The notes: generated by a model not told the origin, from the sequence alone. A stretch of 59,349 nt of DNA from Bacteroidaceae bacterium (GCA_024401275.1 JAKSLJ010000021.1:1-59349), one strand, 5' to 3'. Numbered from the stretch's first letter, positions 7,887 through 15,840 are shown. Program-made: numbers and translations.

Positions 7887-8726
7887 ATGGCAGACATATT
7901 AGACCAGATAATAGCAGACAAGCGCATTGAGATTGCCCTTGCAAAAGAGCGACTCTCAGAGGCTGACATCCACAAGCTTTGGGAAAGCAAGGCTGAGGAA
8001 CTAAAGCAATATCATCCATCCTTGAAAGCCGCTCTCACAGCAAATAAAAACATCCCCCTTGGGGGGAAAGAGGGGGTCGCAGGCTTTGGCATCATCTCTG
8101 AGTTCAAGCGCAAGTCGCCTTCTAAAGGTTGGATAAAGGAAGAAGGTCGTGCAGACATCATTCCGCTCTCTTACCAACAGAACGGCGCTGCTGCTCTCTC
8201 CATACTCACCGACGAAAAATACTTCGGCGGAAAGGATGAGTTCATTGTTACTGCTCGCAAAAGTGGAGTCACTATCCCTATATTATACAAGAACTTCGTG
8301 GTCGATGAATACCAGCTCTTCCAGGCAGCCCTCTGCGGAGCTTCTGCCGTTCTCCTTATCGCAGCCGATCTGAAGAAGGAAGAGTGCAAGTCGCTACTTC
8401 ATACTGCCCACGACCTCGGACTTGAGGCACTACTTGAGATGCACAGCGAACCGGAGCTGGAGTATGTGGAACTCGAACCGGATGTCTGCGGAATCAACAA
8501 CCGCAACCTCGGTTCCTTCGTCACCGATGTCCAGAACTCCTTCCGCCTTGCAGAACTTCTTCCGAAAGATGCAGTGAAGGTCAGCGAGAGCGGCATCAGC
8601 AATCCCGACACCGTAAAGCAGCTCATCCAGGCTGGCTTCAACGGCTTCCTCATCGGCGAGAATTTCATGAAGACAGCCAATCCAGGCGAGTCACTGAAAG
8701 AATTCATTAATAACATAAACAACTAA
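7887..8726 (+). CDS. trpC: Indole-3-glycerol-phosphate synthase
   Basis: The 279-residue TIM-barrel enzyme closes carboxyphenylamino-deoxyribulose phosphate to indole-3-glycerol phosphate. The active-site lysine segment FKRKSPSKG lies at about 73-81, with later LLIAADL, LEALLEMHSEPEL, INNRNLGSF and SESGI motifs. The frame is open from a TTG at 7863, but the ATG at 7887 gives the normal start MADILDQII. Residues about 55-65 (NIPLGGKEGVA) are extra compared with the usual spacing between the N-terminal helix and the first barrel strand. They are encoded by half of a family B repeat. Confidence 0.95.
   Translation: MADILDQIIADKRIEIALAKERLSEADIHKLWESKAEELKQYHPSLKAALTANKNIPLGGKEGVAGFGIISEFKRKSPSKGWIKEEGRADIIPLSYQQNGAAALSILTDEKYFGGKDEFIVTARKSGVTIPILYKNFVVDEYQLFQAALCGASAVLLIAADLKKEECKSLLHTAHDLGLEALLEMHSEPELEYVELEPDVCGINNRNLGSFVTDVQNSFRLAELLPKDAVKVSESGISNPDTVKQLIQAGFNGFLIGENFMKTANPGESLKEFINNINN
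8052..8078 (+). repeat. Family B half-element inside trpC
   Basis: ATCCCCCTT GGGGGG then AAAGAGGGGGTC reads as an intact right half of family B, ending in the GGGGGTC terminus. It is translated in frame as IPLGGKEGV, the same peptide pattern as in the clpA, permease and trpG copies. Confidence 0.75.
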
Positions 8727-8754
8727 TATACAATTCCTCCCACAAGGCATATTA

Positions 8755-8797
8755 CTCCCCCTCCCCATAATCGGGGAGGGGGTTGGGGGGAGAGGCT
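8755..8797 (+). repeat. Family B half-element between trpC and trpF
   Basis: Right-half copy with a CTCCCC / GGGGAG stem around ATAATC and a G-rich 3' side. It ends four bases before the trpF ATG at 8802. Confidence 0.75.
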
Positions 8798-8801
8798 TTT
8801 T

Positions 8802-9470
8802 ATGATAATCAAAGTATGCGGAATGCGCGAGGCGCAGAACATAGACGACGTAGCCGCTCTCGGTGTTGACCTTATCGGTCTTATCTTCTATCCGAAGAGC
8901 AAGCGCTATGTCTCACAAATACCTACCCGTGCCGGAATCATCCCGGACAGAGCCGGCGAAGGTCAGAACACCACGCCCGTGAAGAAGGTTGGCGTTTTCG
9001 TTGACGACATGCCACAGACCATTCTCACCCGCGTCGTAAACTACAAGCTCTCCTTCGTTCAGCTCCACGGCAACGAGTCGCCCGTGATGATCGAGAATCT
9101 CAAGCGCACCCTCATACCGGACTTCGTTCCTGAGATTGGCATCATAAAAGCCCTCAGCATACAGAACGAGGAGGATGTCTTCCGATGGCGCCAGTACGAA
9201 GGACTCGTCGATTATTTCCTCTTCGACACAAAATGCAAGACCGTTGGCGGAAGCGGCAAGCACTTCAATTGGGATCTTCTTAAGGCATACGATGGCAACA
9301 TCCCGTTCCTCCTTTCCGGTGGCATCGGTATCGAAGACCTTGAAGACCTGAAGAAATTCTCCCACCCTATGCTTGCCGGCTACGACCTCAACTCAAAGTT
9401 TGAAGACGCTCCCGCCCTCAAGAATGTAGAAAAGATTAAGGAATTCATTGAGAAAATCCAGACCCCCTAA
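8802..9470 (+). CDS. trpF: Phosphoribosylanthranilate isomerase
   Basis: The 222-residue barrel enzyme isomerises phosphoribosylanthranilate, the step before trpC. KVCGM (4-8, with the catalytic Cys), GLIFYPKSKRYV, FVQLHGNE, FLFDTK and LLSGGI are present in the right order. The segment after SQIPTR (GIIPDRAGEGQNTTP) is somewhat long. The last two codons and the TAA stop lie in the left end of a family B repeat (ACC CCC TAA), so the repeat defines the C-terminus. Confidence 0.94.
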   Translation: MIIKVCGMREAQNIDDVAALGVDLIGLIFYPKSKRYVSQIPTRAGIIPDRAGEGQNTTPVKKVGVFVDDMPQTILTRVVNYKLSFVQLHGNESPVMIENLKRTLIPDFVPEIGIIKALSIQNEEDVFRWRQYEGLVDYFLFDTKCKTVGGSGKHFNWDLLKAYDGNIPFLLSGGIGIEDLEDLKKFSHPMLAGYDLNSKFEDAPALKNVEKIKEFIEKIQTP

Positions 9471-9587
9471 CCCCCCAAGGGGGAACTTTTAATAGTCTTT
9501 TCCCTAAGATATAATATTTAGCACAAAAAAACTCTTAACCCTCCAGAGTATAAAAACTCCTCCCCTTGGGGGAGGTTGGGAGGGGTC
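9461..9587. repeat. Full-length family B element between trpF and trpA
   Basis: Best complete copy. The left end is GACCCCCTAACCCCCC followed by AAGGGGGAACTTTTAATAG; the right end is CTCCTCCCCTTGGGGGAGG followed by TTGGGAGGGGTC. It fills the whole gap: the trpF stop is at 9468-9470 and the trpA ATG comes three bases after the right end. The left 54 bases recur at 10362-10415 with one mismatch, and the right 56 bases recur identically at 10896-10951. Confidence 0.9.
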
Positions 9588-9590
9588 TAT

Positions 9591-10370
9591 ATGAACAAGA
9601 TAAACTCCCTTTTCCAGAACCGCGGCGACCGCAAACTCCTCTCGCTGTATTTCTGCGCAGGCTGTCCAACACTCGAGGGCACAGCCGATGTCATAAAGAC
9701 CCTTGAACGCCGAGGCATAGACATGATCGAGGTCGGCGTTCCTTTCTCCGATCCAATGGCTGACGGACCTGTCATCCAAGGTGCTGCCACTCAGGCTCTC
9801 AAGAACGGCATGACTCTCCGCAAGCTTTTCTCGCAGCTCGAGACCATCAAGGACGAAGTGAAGATTCCGCTCATCCTCATGGGTTATCTCAATGTAATGA
9901 TGCAGTACGGCTTCGAGGCATTCTTCAGCAAGTGCAAGGAAGTTGGCGTATCTGGTGCCATCATCCCAGACCTTCCTTTCAAGGACTATCTTGAGCTGAA
10001 GCCTATCGCCGACAAGTACGACATCCGCATCATCATGCTCATCACTCCTGAGACTACCGAAGACCGCATCCGCTTCATCGACGAGAACACCGACGGCTTC
10101 ATCTATATGGTAAGCTCTGCATCAACAACAGGTGCGCAGAAGTCTTTCGACGATGCTAAGCAGGAGTATTTCCAGCGCATCAATGCAATGAACCTCCGCA
10201 ACCCTCGCATGATAGGTTTCGGTATCAGCAACAAGCAGACACTCGAATCTTCACAGCAGAACGCTGCCGGAGCCATCATCGGTTCCAAGTTCGTTAACCT
10301 CCTCAGCGAAGCCAACGGCGACGCAGAACTCGCTATGGATAAGCTATACGAGGCTCTAACAACCCCCTAA
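9591..10370 (+). CDS. trpA: Tryptophan synthase alpha chain
   Basis: The 259-residue barrel subunit cleaves indole-3-glycerol phosphate and passes indole to TrpB. The catalytic residues are visible in [17 protein letters not shown] (Glu47, Asp58), and [18 protein letters not shown] and GFGISN follow. The start is the ATG at 9591; an in-frame TTG at 9576 lies inside the repeat and is unlikely. As in trpF, the last codons and stop (ACC CCC TAA) fall in a family B left end. Confidence 0.96.
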   Translation: MNKINSLFQNRGDRKLLSLYFCAGCPTLEGTADVIKTLERRGIDMIEVGVPFSDPMADGPVIQGAATQALKNGMTLRKLFSQLETIKDEVKIPLILMGYLNVMMQYGFEAFFSKCKEVGVSGAIIPDLPFKDYLELKPIADKYDIRIIMLITPETTEDRIRFIDENTDGFIYMVSSASTTGAQKSFDDAKQEYFQRINAMNLRNPRMIGFGISNKQTLESSQQNAAGAIIGSKFVNLLSEANGDAELAMDKLYEALTTP

Positions 10371-10493
10371 CCCCCCAAGGGGGAACTTTTAATAGTCTTT
10401 TCCCTATGATATAATCCACAAACTTAAAAATAGTATAAACAATAAATTATCCCCCAAAACATTAAAAAATTCCCCCTCGGGGGGTAGGGGGTC
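10361..10493. repeat. Family B element between trpA and the DUF559 gene
   Basis: The left half is nearly identical to that at 9462-9515. The right end (TTCCCCCTC GGGGGGTAGGGGGTC) is a diverged version and ends ten bases before the DUF559 ATG. The middle is AT-rich. Confidence 0.85.
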
Positions 10494-10503
10494 AGACTCT
10501 ATT

Positions 10504-10893
10504 ATGAAGGCAAGATTCATAACAGCAGATCCTGGTTATTATAGTTTGCTAAAGACATTTGCTGATAAAAACAAAGAACATCAGACAGATGCAGAGCAAC
10601 TATTATGGTATTACCTTTCTAATAATAATTGGGGACTAAGATTTCGCCGACAGTATATCATTGGTACATATATTGCTGATTTTGTCTGCTTAAAGAGTAA
10701 TACTATTATAGAGATAGATGGTGGTCATCATTCTCAGGAATGTCAGCAAGCCAAAGATTTGATTAGAACTACTAATCTAGAGCAAATGGGTTTTAAGGTT
10801 ATACGGTTCACCAATGAACGAGTATTTTCAGACCTTTCTGCTGTTTTAGATGAAATATTCAATTTTGTTGTTAAACATTTAGATATAAAATAG
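10504..10893 (+). CDS. DUF559 (PD-(D/E)xK/Vsr-like) endonuclease-domain protein
   Basis: The 129-residue protein carries the DUF559 core: RFRRQ, then IGTYIADFVC (Asp59), then IIEIDGGHH (Glu70, Asp72), then the helix LEQMGFKVIRFTNERV. The fold belongs to the restriction-endonuclease/Vsr superfamily; its natural substrate is not established. It is out of place between trpA and trpB, has a much higher AT content than its neighbours, and is flanked by the two halves of a family B element that is intact elsewhere in the operon. This suggests a mobile or passenger gene, perhaps the nuclease that moves the repeats. No trp-related role is evident. Confidence 0.85.
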   Translation: MKARFITADPGYYSLLKTFADKNKEHQTDAEQLLWYYLSNNNWGLRFRRQYIIGTYIADFVCLKSNTIIEIDGGHHSQECQQAKDLIRTTNLEQMGFKVIRFTNERVFSDLSAVLDEIFNFVVKHLDIK

Positions 10894-10895
10894 AG

Positions 10896-10951
10896 CTCTT
10901 AACCCTCCAGAGTATAAAAACTCCTCCCCTTGGGGGAGGTTGGGAGGGGTC
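10896..10951 (+). repeat. Family B right half between DUF559 gene and trpB
   Basis: These 56 bases are identical to 9532-9587, the right half of the intact element before trpA. The copy starts at the DUF559 stop codon region and ends four bases before the trpB ATG. Confidence 0.92.
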
Positions 10952-10955
10952 GATT

Positions 10956-12146
10956 ATGAATTTTTTCGTTGATAAAAACGGATTCTACGGCAACTACGGT
11001 GGTGCCTACATCCCAGAAATATTATACAAGACAGTAAAAGACCTTGAGGCTGCTTACAAGCCTATCCTCGACAGCGAGGAGTTCAAGCAGGAATATCACG
11101 CCCTTCTGAAGGATTACGTCGGTCGTCCTTCGCCTCTCTATTATGCAAAGCGCATGTCGGAGAAGTACGGCTGCCAACTTTACCTCAAGCGTGAAGACCT
11201 CAACCACACCGGCGCTCACAAGATTAACAACGCTCTCGGTCAGATTCTCCTTGCGAAGAAGATGGGCAAGACTCGCATCATTGCAGAGACTGGTGCCGGA
11301 CAGCATGGCGTTGCTACGGCTACAGCCTGCGCTCTTATGGACATGCCTTGCACCGTTTATATGGGTGCTCTTGATGTTCAGCGTCAGCATGTCAATGTAG
11401 AGCGCATGAAGATGCTCGGCGCAACGGTTGTTCCTGTGGAAAGCGGAAACAAGACTCTCAAGGACGGCACAAACGAAGCCATCCGCGACTGGTGCTGCCA
11501 CCCAGCAGATACATTCTATATCATCGGTTCTACCGTTGGTCCTCACCCATATCCAGAGATGGTTGCACGCCTGCAATCCGTTATCTCTGAGGAGATTAAG
11601 TGGCAGCTTCAGGAGAAGATTGGTCGCGACTATCCTGACTATCTCATGGCTTGTGTTGGTGGCGGTTCCAATGCAGCCGGTACTATCTACCATTACCTCA
11701 ACGACGAGCGCGTGAAGATTATCCTCGGCGAGGCTGGTGGTATGGGCGTTGATACCGACAAGACAGCCGCTTCAATGCAGGTTGGTACAATGGGAATCCT
11801 CCACGGTTCTCGCATCCGACTCATGCAGACAGAAGACGGTCAGATCATCGAGCCATACTCTATCTCTGCCGGTCTTGACTATCCAGGCACTGGTCCTATG
11901 CACTGCAACCTCTACGACCAGAAGCGCGCACAGGTTCTTCCTGCCAACGACGACGAAGCTCTCCGCGCAGCCTTCGAACTTACTCGCATGGAAGGCATCA
12001 TCCCAGCCCTTGAATCTGCCCATGCCCTTGCCCTTCTTCCTAAGGTGGCACCGCAGTTCAAGAAGGACGATGTCGTAGTTCTTACAGTCTCAGGTCGTGG
12101 CGACAAGGACCTTGACACTTATCTCAAAAACGCAGATAAGATTTAA
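10956..12146 (+). CDS. trpB: Tryptophan synthase beta chain
   Basis: The 396-residue PLP enzyme condenses indole with serine. The PLP lysine is Lys89 in HTGAHKINN; GAGQHGVATA, GGGSNAAG (phosphate loop) and VLTVSGRGDKD are all in place. It partners TrpA, encoded upstream but separated here by the DUF559 gene. Length is normal for TrpB1. trpE follows after 21 bases. Confidence 0.97.
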   Translation: MNFFVDKNGFYGNYGGAYIPEILYKTVKDLEAAYKPILDSEEFKQEYHALLKDYVGRPSPLYYAKRMSEKYGCQLYLKREDLNHTGAHKINNALGQILLAKKMGKTRIIAETGAGQHGVATATACALMDMPCTVYMGALDVQRQHVNVERMKMLGATVVPVESGNKTLKDGTNEAIRDWCCHPADTFYIIGSTVGPHPYPEMVARLQSVISEEIKWQLQEKIGRDYPDYLMACVGGGSNAAGTIYHYLNDERVKIILGEAGGMGVDTDKTAASMQVGTMGILHGSRIRLMQTEDGQIIEPYSISAGLDYPGTGPMHCNLYDQKRAQVLPANDDEALRAAFELTRMEGIIPALESAHALALLPKVAPQFKKDDVVVLTVSGRGDKDLDTYLKNADKI

Positions 12147-12167
12147 AATAAATAAAAGTTATTTATC

Positions 12168-13607
12168 ATGGAATTTGATTACGAAGGATTCGATATGAGC
12201 GACTATGATATGCGCGAACACTATCATACCGCTACCAAAAAGTTACTGGGCGACACCATCACTCCGGTATCTGCCTATCTTAATCTGCGAGACACCTATC
12301 CGGAGAGCATGCTGCTTGAAAGTTCCGACTACCACGGAAGCGAAAATTCAAAGAGTTTTATTGGCATCAATCCTATCGCTTCGGTAAGCATATCGCACGG
12401 CAATAGTAGAATAGGCTATCCAAAGGGAGGCGGTTCTTTTGGCAGTGTTATAGGGCGAAATCCTGTCAGCTTCGACATAAACAGTTTTCTTAAAAACTTC
12501 ACTGTTGAGGGCGAAGGCAAGGAGTATTGTGGCCTCTACGGTTACACTTCGTTCAATACGGTAAACTATACAGAGAACATCAAGATCAAGGACGAGACCC
12601 AGGACGAGAATGATGCTCCTGATGTGTTTTATATTCTATACAAAACGATCATCGTATTCAATCACCTCACCAACGAGGTGATGCTCATTGAGTTGCTCAG
12701 AGATGGCGAGAAGGATAATCTTGACAAGTTGGAGCGCGACCTCATGTCGCGCAACTTCCGCACATACGACTTCCATCCTGTGGGCGACTATTGGTCAACC
12801 ATTACTGACGATGCACACCGCGAGAACATCCGTCGCTGCATTCAGCATTGTCTCCGTGGCGATGTGTTCCAGATAGTCATCTCGCGCCGTTTCTGCCAGA
12901 AATATGAGGGCGACGATTTCAAGCTCTATCGTGTACTTCGTAGCATCAATCCGTCGCCATACCTCTTCTACTTCGACTTCGGTGGCTTCCGCATCTTCGG
13001 TTCTTCGCCAGAGACACACTGCCGCATTGATGGCGACACAGCCTATATCGACCCTATCGCCGGCACTACACCTCGCACCGGCAATGCCGAGCAAGACCGC
13101 AAGAATGCCGAGTACCTCCGCAACGACCCTAAGGAGAATGCGGAGCATGTCATGCTCGTTGATCTTGCCCGCAACGATCTCTCACGCAACTGCCACGATG
13201 TGCATGTCGATTTCTACAAGGATATGCAGTTCTACAGCCATGTCATCCACCTCGTTTCTCGCGTAAGCGGTACTCTTGACAAGGGCGCAGACAAGGTGAA
13301 GGCATTCATCGACACCTTCCCTGCTGGCACACTCTCAGGTGCTCCGAAGGTTCGTGCCATGCAGATTATCTCAGAGCTCGAACCCCACAACCGTGGTGCA
13401 TACGGTGGTTGCATCGGTTTCATCGGCTTCAATGGCGATGTCAACCAGGCTATTGTCATCCGTACCTTCGTCTCTCGCAACAACGAACTCTGGTTCCAGG
13501 CTGGCTCCGGCATCGTTGCAAAAAGCGACGTTGAGTACGAACTTCAGGAAGTTAACCACAAGCTCGGCGCATTGCGCAAGGCTATATTAATGGCAGAAAA
13601 GATGTAA
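12168..13607 (+). CDS. trpE: Anthranilate synthase component I
   Basis: The 479-residue chorismate-using subunit makes anthranilate with ammonia from TrpG. The N-terminal LLESSD (49-54) is the feedback tryptophan-binding motif, so the enzyme is probably inhibited by tryptophan. The chorismate-binding domain holds DVFQIVISRRF, PSPYLFYFDF, IAGTTPRTGN, ENAEHVMLVDLARND and TFPAGTLSGAPKVRAM. It is separated from trpG by 188 bases containing a family A repeat. Confidence 0.96.
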   Translation: MEFDYEGFDMSDYDMREHYHTATKKLLGDTITPVSAYLNLRDTYPESMLLESSDYHGSENSKSFIGINPIASVSISHGNSRIGYPKGGGSFGSVIGRNPVSFDINSFLKNFTVEGEGKEYCGLYGYTSFNTVNYTENIKIKDETQDENDAPDVFYILYKTIIVFNHLTNEVMLIELLRDGEKDNLDKLERDLMSRNFRTYDFHPVGDYWSTITDDAHRENIRRCIQHCLRGDVFQIVISRRFCQKYEGDDFKLYRVLRSINPSPYLFYFDFGGFRIFGSSPETHCRIDGDTAYIDPIAGTTPRTGNAEQDRKNAEYLRNDPKENAEHVMLVDLARNDLSRNCHDVHVDFYKDMQFYSHVIHLVSRVSGTLDKGADKVKAFIDTFPAGTLSGAPKVRAMQIISELEPHNRGAYGGCIGFIGFNGDVNQAIVIRTFVSRNNELWFQAGSGIVAKSDVEYELQEVNHKLGALRKAILMAEKM

Positions 13608-13668
13608 AGCCCCACCAAGAAAGATTTATTTTATCAAGAATTAAGGAATTAGAGAAGGTTTAGCTGCT

Positions 13669-13741
13669 TGTAGGGCGAGGATTTCCGAGCCGTTTAGCGG
13701 AAATAATACCGGAATCGCGGCTCGGAAATCCTCGCCCTACA
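13669..13741. repeat. Family A palindromic repeat, copy 2
   Basis: A perfect 24-bp inverted repeat (13669-13692 with 13718-13741) with arms containing GTAGGGCGAGGATTTCC and GAGCCG. It lies between trpE and trpG and so just upstream of the trpG-RAYT pair. The GTAG at the foot fits known REP sequences. Confidence 0.92.
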
Positions 13742-13795
13742 CCTTTGGGCAAACCATATAATTCTTAAATTCTTGATAATAAAAATAAATATCAA

Positions 13796-14416
13796 ATGGC
13801 AAAAACAAATCTCGTAATCATCGACAACTACGACTCATTCACCTACAACCTGAGTCACCTTATAAAAGAACTTGGCGCAGATGTTACCGTCTATCGCAAC
13901 GACCAGTTCCAACTCTCGCAGCTTGAAGAGTTCGACAAGATAGTTCTCTCTCCAGGCCCTGGCATCCCTTCCGAGGCAGGTCTTCTCCTCGATGTCATTA
14001 AGGCATACGCAGGCAAGAAACCTATGCTCGGCGTTTGTCTCGGTCATCAGGCTATCGGCGAAGCCTTCGGCGGCAAACTCACAAACCTCTCTACCGTCTT
14101 CCATGGCGTGCAGACACCATGCTATAAAACAGCCGCTGATTCTCCTATATTCAAAGGCCTTCCAACGCAAGAGGCTATTGAAAAACTCCCTCCCATTAGG
14201 GGGAGGGTCGGGGTGGGGCTTATCGGCCGCTACCACTCTTGGGTGGTTGACACCGACGGTTTCCCTGAATGCCTTGAGGTTACCGCTCTCTCCGAAGAAG
14301 GACAGGTCATGGCACTCCAGCACAAGACGCTGCCTATCTACGGCATCCAGTTCCATCCCGAGAGCGTCCTCACCCCAGACGGCAAGCAGATGCTAAAGAA
14401 CTTTCTGGAAGTATGA
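13796..14416 (+). CDS. trpG: Anthranilate synthase component II (glutamine amidotransferase)
   Basis: The 206-residue class I amidotransferase supplies ammonia to TrpE. The oxyanion and nucleophile segment GVCLGHQAIGE has Cys81, and QFHPES near the C-terminus has the catalytic His and Glu. Residues about 130-142 (KLPPIRGRVGVGL) lie between PIFKGLP and GRYHSW, where TrpG proteins are normally shorter, and are encoded by a family B half-element. The stop TGA overlaps the RAYT start codon. Confidence 0.95.
   Translation: MAKTNLVIIDNYDSFTYNLSHLIKELGADVTVYRNDQFQLSQLEEFDKIVLSPGPGIPSEAGLLLDVIKAYAGKKPMLGVCLGHQAIGEAFGGKLTNLSTVFHGVQTPCYKTAADSPIFKGLPTQEAIEKLPPIRGRVGVGLIGRYHSWVVDTDGFPECLEVTALSEEGQVMALQHKTLPIYGIQFHPESVLTPDGKQMLKNFLEV
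14186..14220 (+). repeat. Family B half-element inside trpG
   Basis: CTCCCTCCC ATT AGGGGGAGGG forms the core stem, followed by TCGGGGTGGGG. It is read in frame as LPPIRGRVGVG and leaves the amidotransferase open. Confidence 0.7.
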
Positions 14417-15768
14417 TAATATGTCGTGAGTGGCATGGTTGCACTTTGACACTGACAGAGGACGGTTGGCGTTGCGAGGTGAAGCATTCCATGCATCGCC
14501 GTTGCAAGGGTTGGGATTATTGCAAACCTTGGATATACATGGTGACAATTAATACACAGCACCATGACCAACCTCCAATGCCTCTCATTGATGGCTACAG
14601 ACTTCCAGAATGGTTGTTGAAAGCATATGGCAAGACTGGGCATCCGCATCTTTTCGGGGAATTGGCGCAGAATCTTGATGCGGATGGGAAGGCTACAATA
14701 GCTTTGAACAATTTTGGCAAGGCGGTGTATGATAGTATTGAGGGAATAAGTAAGTTTTATCCACAAATCAGTATCGGTGAGCGAGTGGTAATGCCTAATC
14801 ATGTGCACTTTATTATTCGCATAAAGGAGAGATTGCCGGAAAAGAAACCTCTGGGCTTTGTCTTGAACAAGTGGAAATCGGGAGTAAACAAGCTTTTCAA
14901 AGAGATCGTGCTTGGGCTCCCAAAGGAGACGCACATGGAAGTTGGGTCATCTGAGCCTAAAGCTCTGAGTACAAGGCTACAGGCAGGACGCGAGAAGCAT
15001 GGTGGCCACGGCAGCAAGCATCCCGATGCCGGCCTTGTCTTTGAGACAGGCTTTCACGACCGCATCCTTTTCCGCGAGGGTCAACTGCAAACTATGATAA
15101 GCTATGTGCGAAGCAATCCGCAACGATTATGGGATGTAGTCCATAACCGTCAGTATTTCAACAAGATCGCTGACTGGAGAATAACAATGCCCTTACTTTC
15201 AGGTACAGGTACTAAAGGCGCTGGCAATTGGTGGGAATATTATCCTGGAGGAATGCAATCTTTGACGGAAGAAGGAGGGGCAAGAGGACTGCTTGATAAA
15301 GTTCACATAGGTGGTACAGATGTTGACATAAACAATGCAGTTCCTTCTACACCTACCATAACCATGACCTTCAATGCCATCGGCAATAGAGCGCTTATGG
15401 AAGTGCCGGAAAGAATGCAGATACAGTGTTCACGAAAGATGACGGAAGACGCCCTCAACAACCTTATTGAAGAGGTCTTGGAAGCTTGTTCTCATGGTGT
15501 GGTAATCGTGTCACCATGTATTTCTGAAGGTGAGAGGCGTGTAGCAAGGGCAGTGATGGACGCTGGTTATCAGCTTATCGTGATCTTCCCTAATGGCATT
15601 CCTGCCGATATGGCAGAATACAAACCATACGGTACTTACTTTGATGCTTGTGCACGAGGACAGTTGCTGATTCTGTCGCCGTGGGATTTCCATGCAGGTA
15701 AACGGAGCCTTGCCCGTTGGCAATGCCTATTACTCAATGATATTGCAGCACAACTAAGCATAATGTAG
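14413..15768 (+). CDS. REP-associated tyrosine transposase (RAYT) fused to a DprA/SLOG-like Rossmann domain
   Basis: The protein has 451 residues. Residues 30-245 match RAYT (Y1 transposase, HUH superfamily): GWDYCKPWIYMVTI (33-46), VMPNHVHFII (126-135, the HUH pair His130/His132), FHDRI (214-218) and SYVRSNP (230-236, candidate nucleophile Tyr231). RAYTs nick single-stranded REP hairpins and are thought to spread them. After a linker, residues about 315-445 look like the DprA-type Rossmann fold: FNAIGNRALM, QIQCSRKMT and GVVIVSPCISEGERRVARAVMDAG resemble GNPELL, GSR and SGLARGID segments. DprA binds single-stranded DNA, so the fusion makes functional sense. The ATG overlaps the trpG stop (ATGA), implying translational coupling. 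The DprA link is by eye. Confidence 0.83.
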   Translation: MIICREWHGCTLTLTEDGWRCEVKHSMHRRCKGWDYCKPWIYMVTINTQHHDQPPMPLIDGYRLPEWLLKAYGKTGHPHLFGELAQNLDADGKATIALNNFGKAVYDSIEGISKFYPQISIGERVVMPNHVHFIIRIKERLPEKKPLGFVLNKWKSGVNKLFKEIVLGLPKETHMEVGSSEPKALSTRLQAGREKHGGHGSKHPDAGLVFETGFHDRILFREGQLQTMISYVRSNPQRLWDVVHNRQYFNKIADWRITMPLLSGTGTKGAGNWWEYYPGGMQSLTEEGGARGLLDKVHIGGTDVDINNAVPSTPTITMTFNAIGNRALMEVPERMQIQCSRKMTEDALNNLIEEVLEACSHGVVIVSPCISEGERRVARAVMDAGYQLIVIFPNGIPADMAEYKPYGTYFDACARGQLLILSPWDFHAGKRSLARWQCLLLNDIAAQLSIM

Positions 15769-15800
15769 AATCCACGAGATTCTCTCTCAGATAACAAATG

Positions 15801-15840
15801 ACGACCGGCATGAGTCATAAAACTGACTCATGCCGGTCGT
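15801..15840 (+). terminator. Hairpin after the RAYT gene
   Basis: A perfect 17-bp stem (ACGACCGGCATGAGTCA at 15801-15817 with 15824-15840) and a 6-nt loop lie 32 bases after the RAYT stop. It probably ends the trp transcript, though there is no T-run; it could also be a repeat served by the RAYT. Confidence 0.65.

Noticed and set aside
9561-9590. GGAGG in family B as a true Shine-Dalgarno site
   Set aside because: The GGAGG belongs to the repeat stem and is paired with CTCCCC; Bacteroidota make little use of Shine-Dalgarno pairing, so the match is not taken as a ribosome site.
10470-10493. G-quadruplex in the family B G-rich strand
   Set aside because: Only two to three long G-runs per half and each is matched by a C-run; a hairpin explains the pattern more simply.
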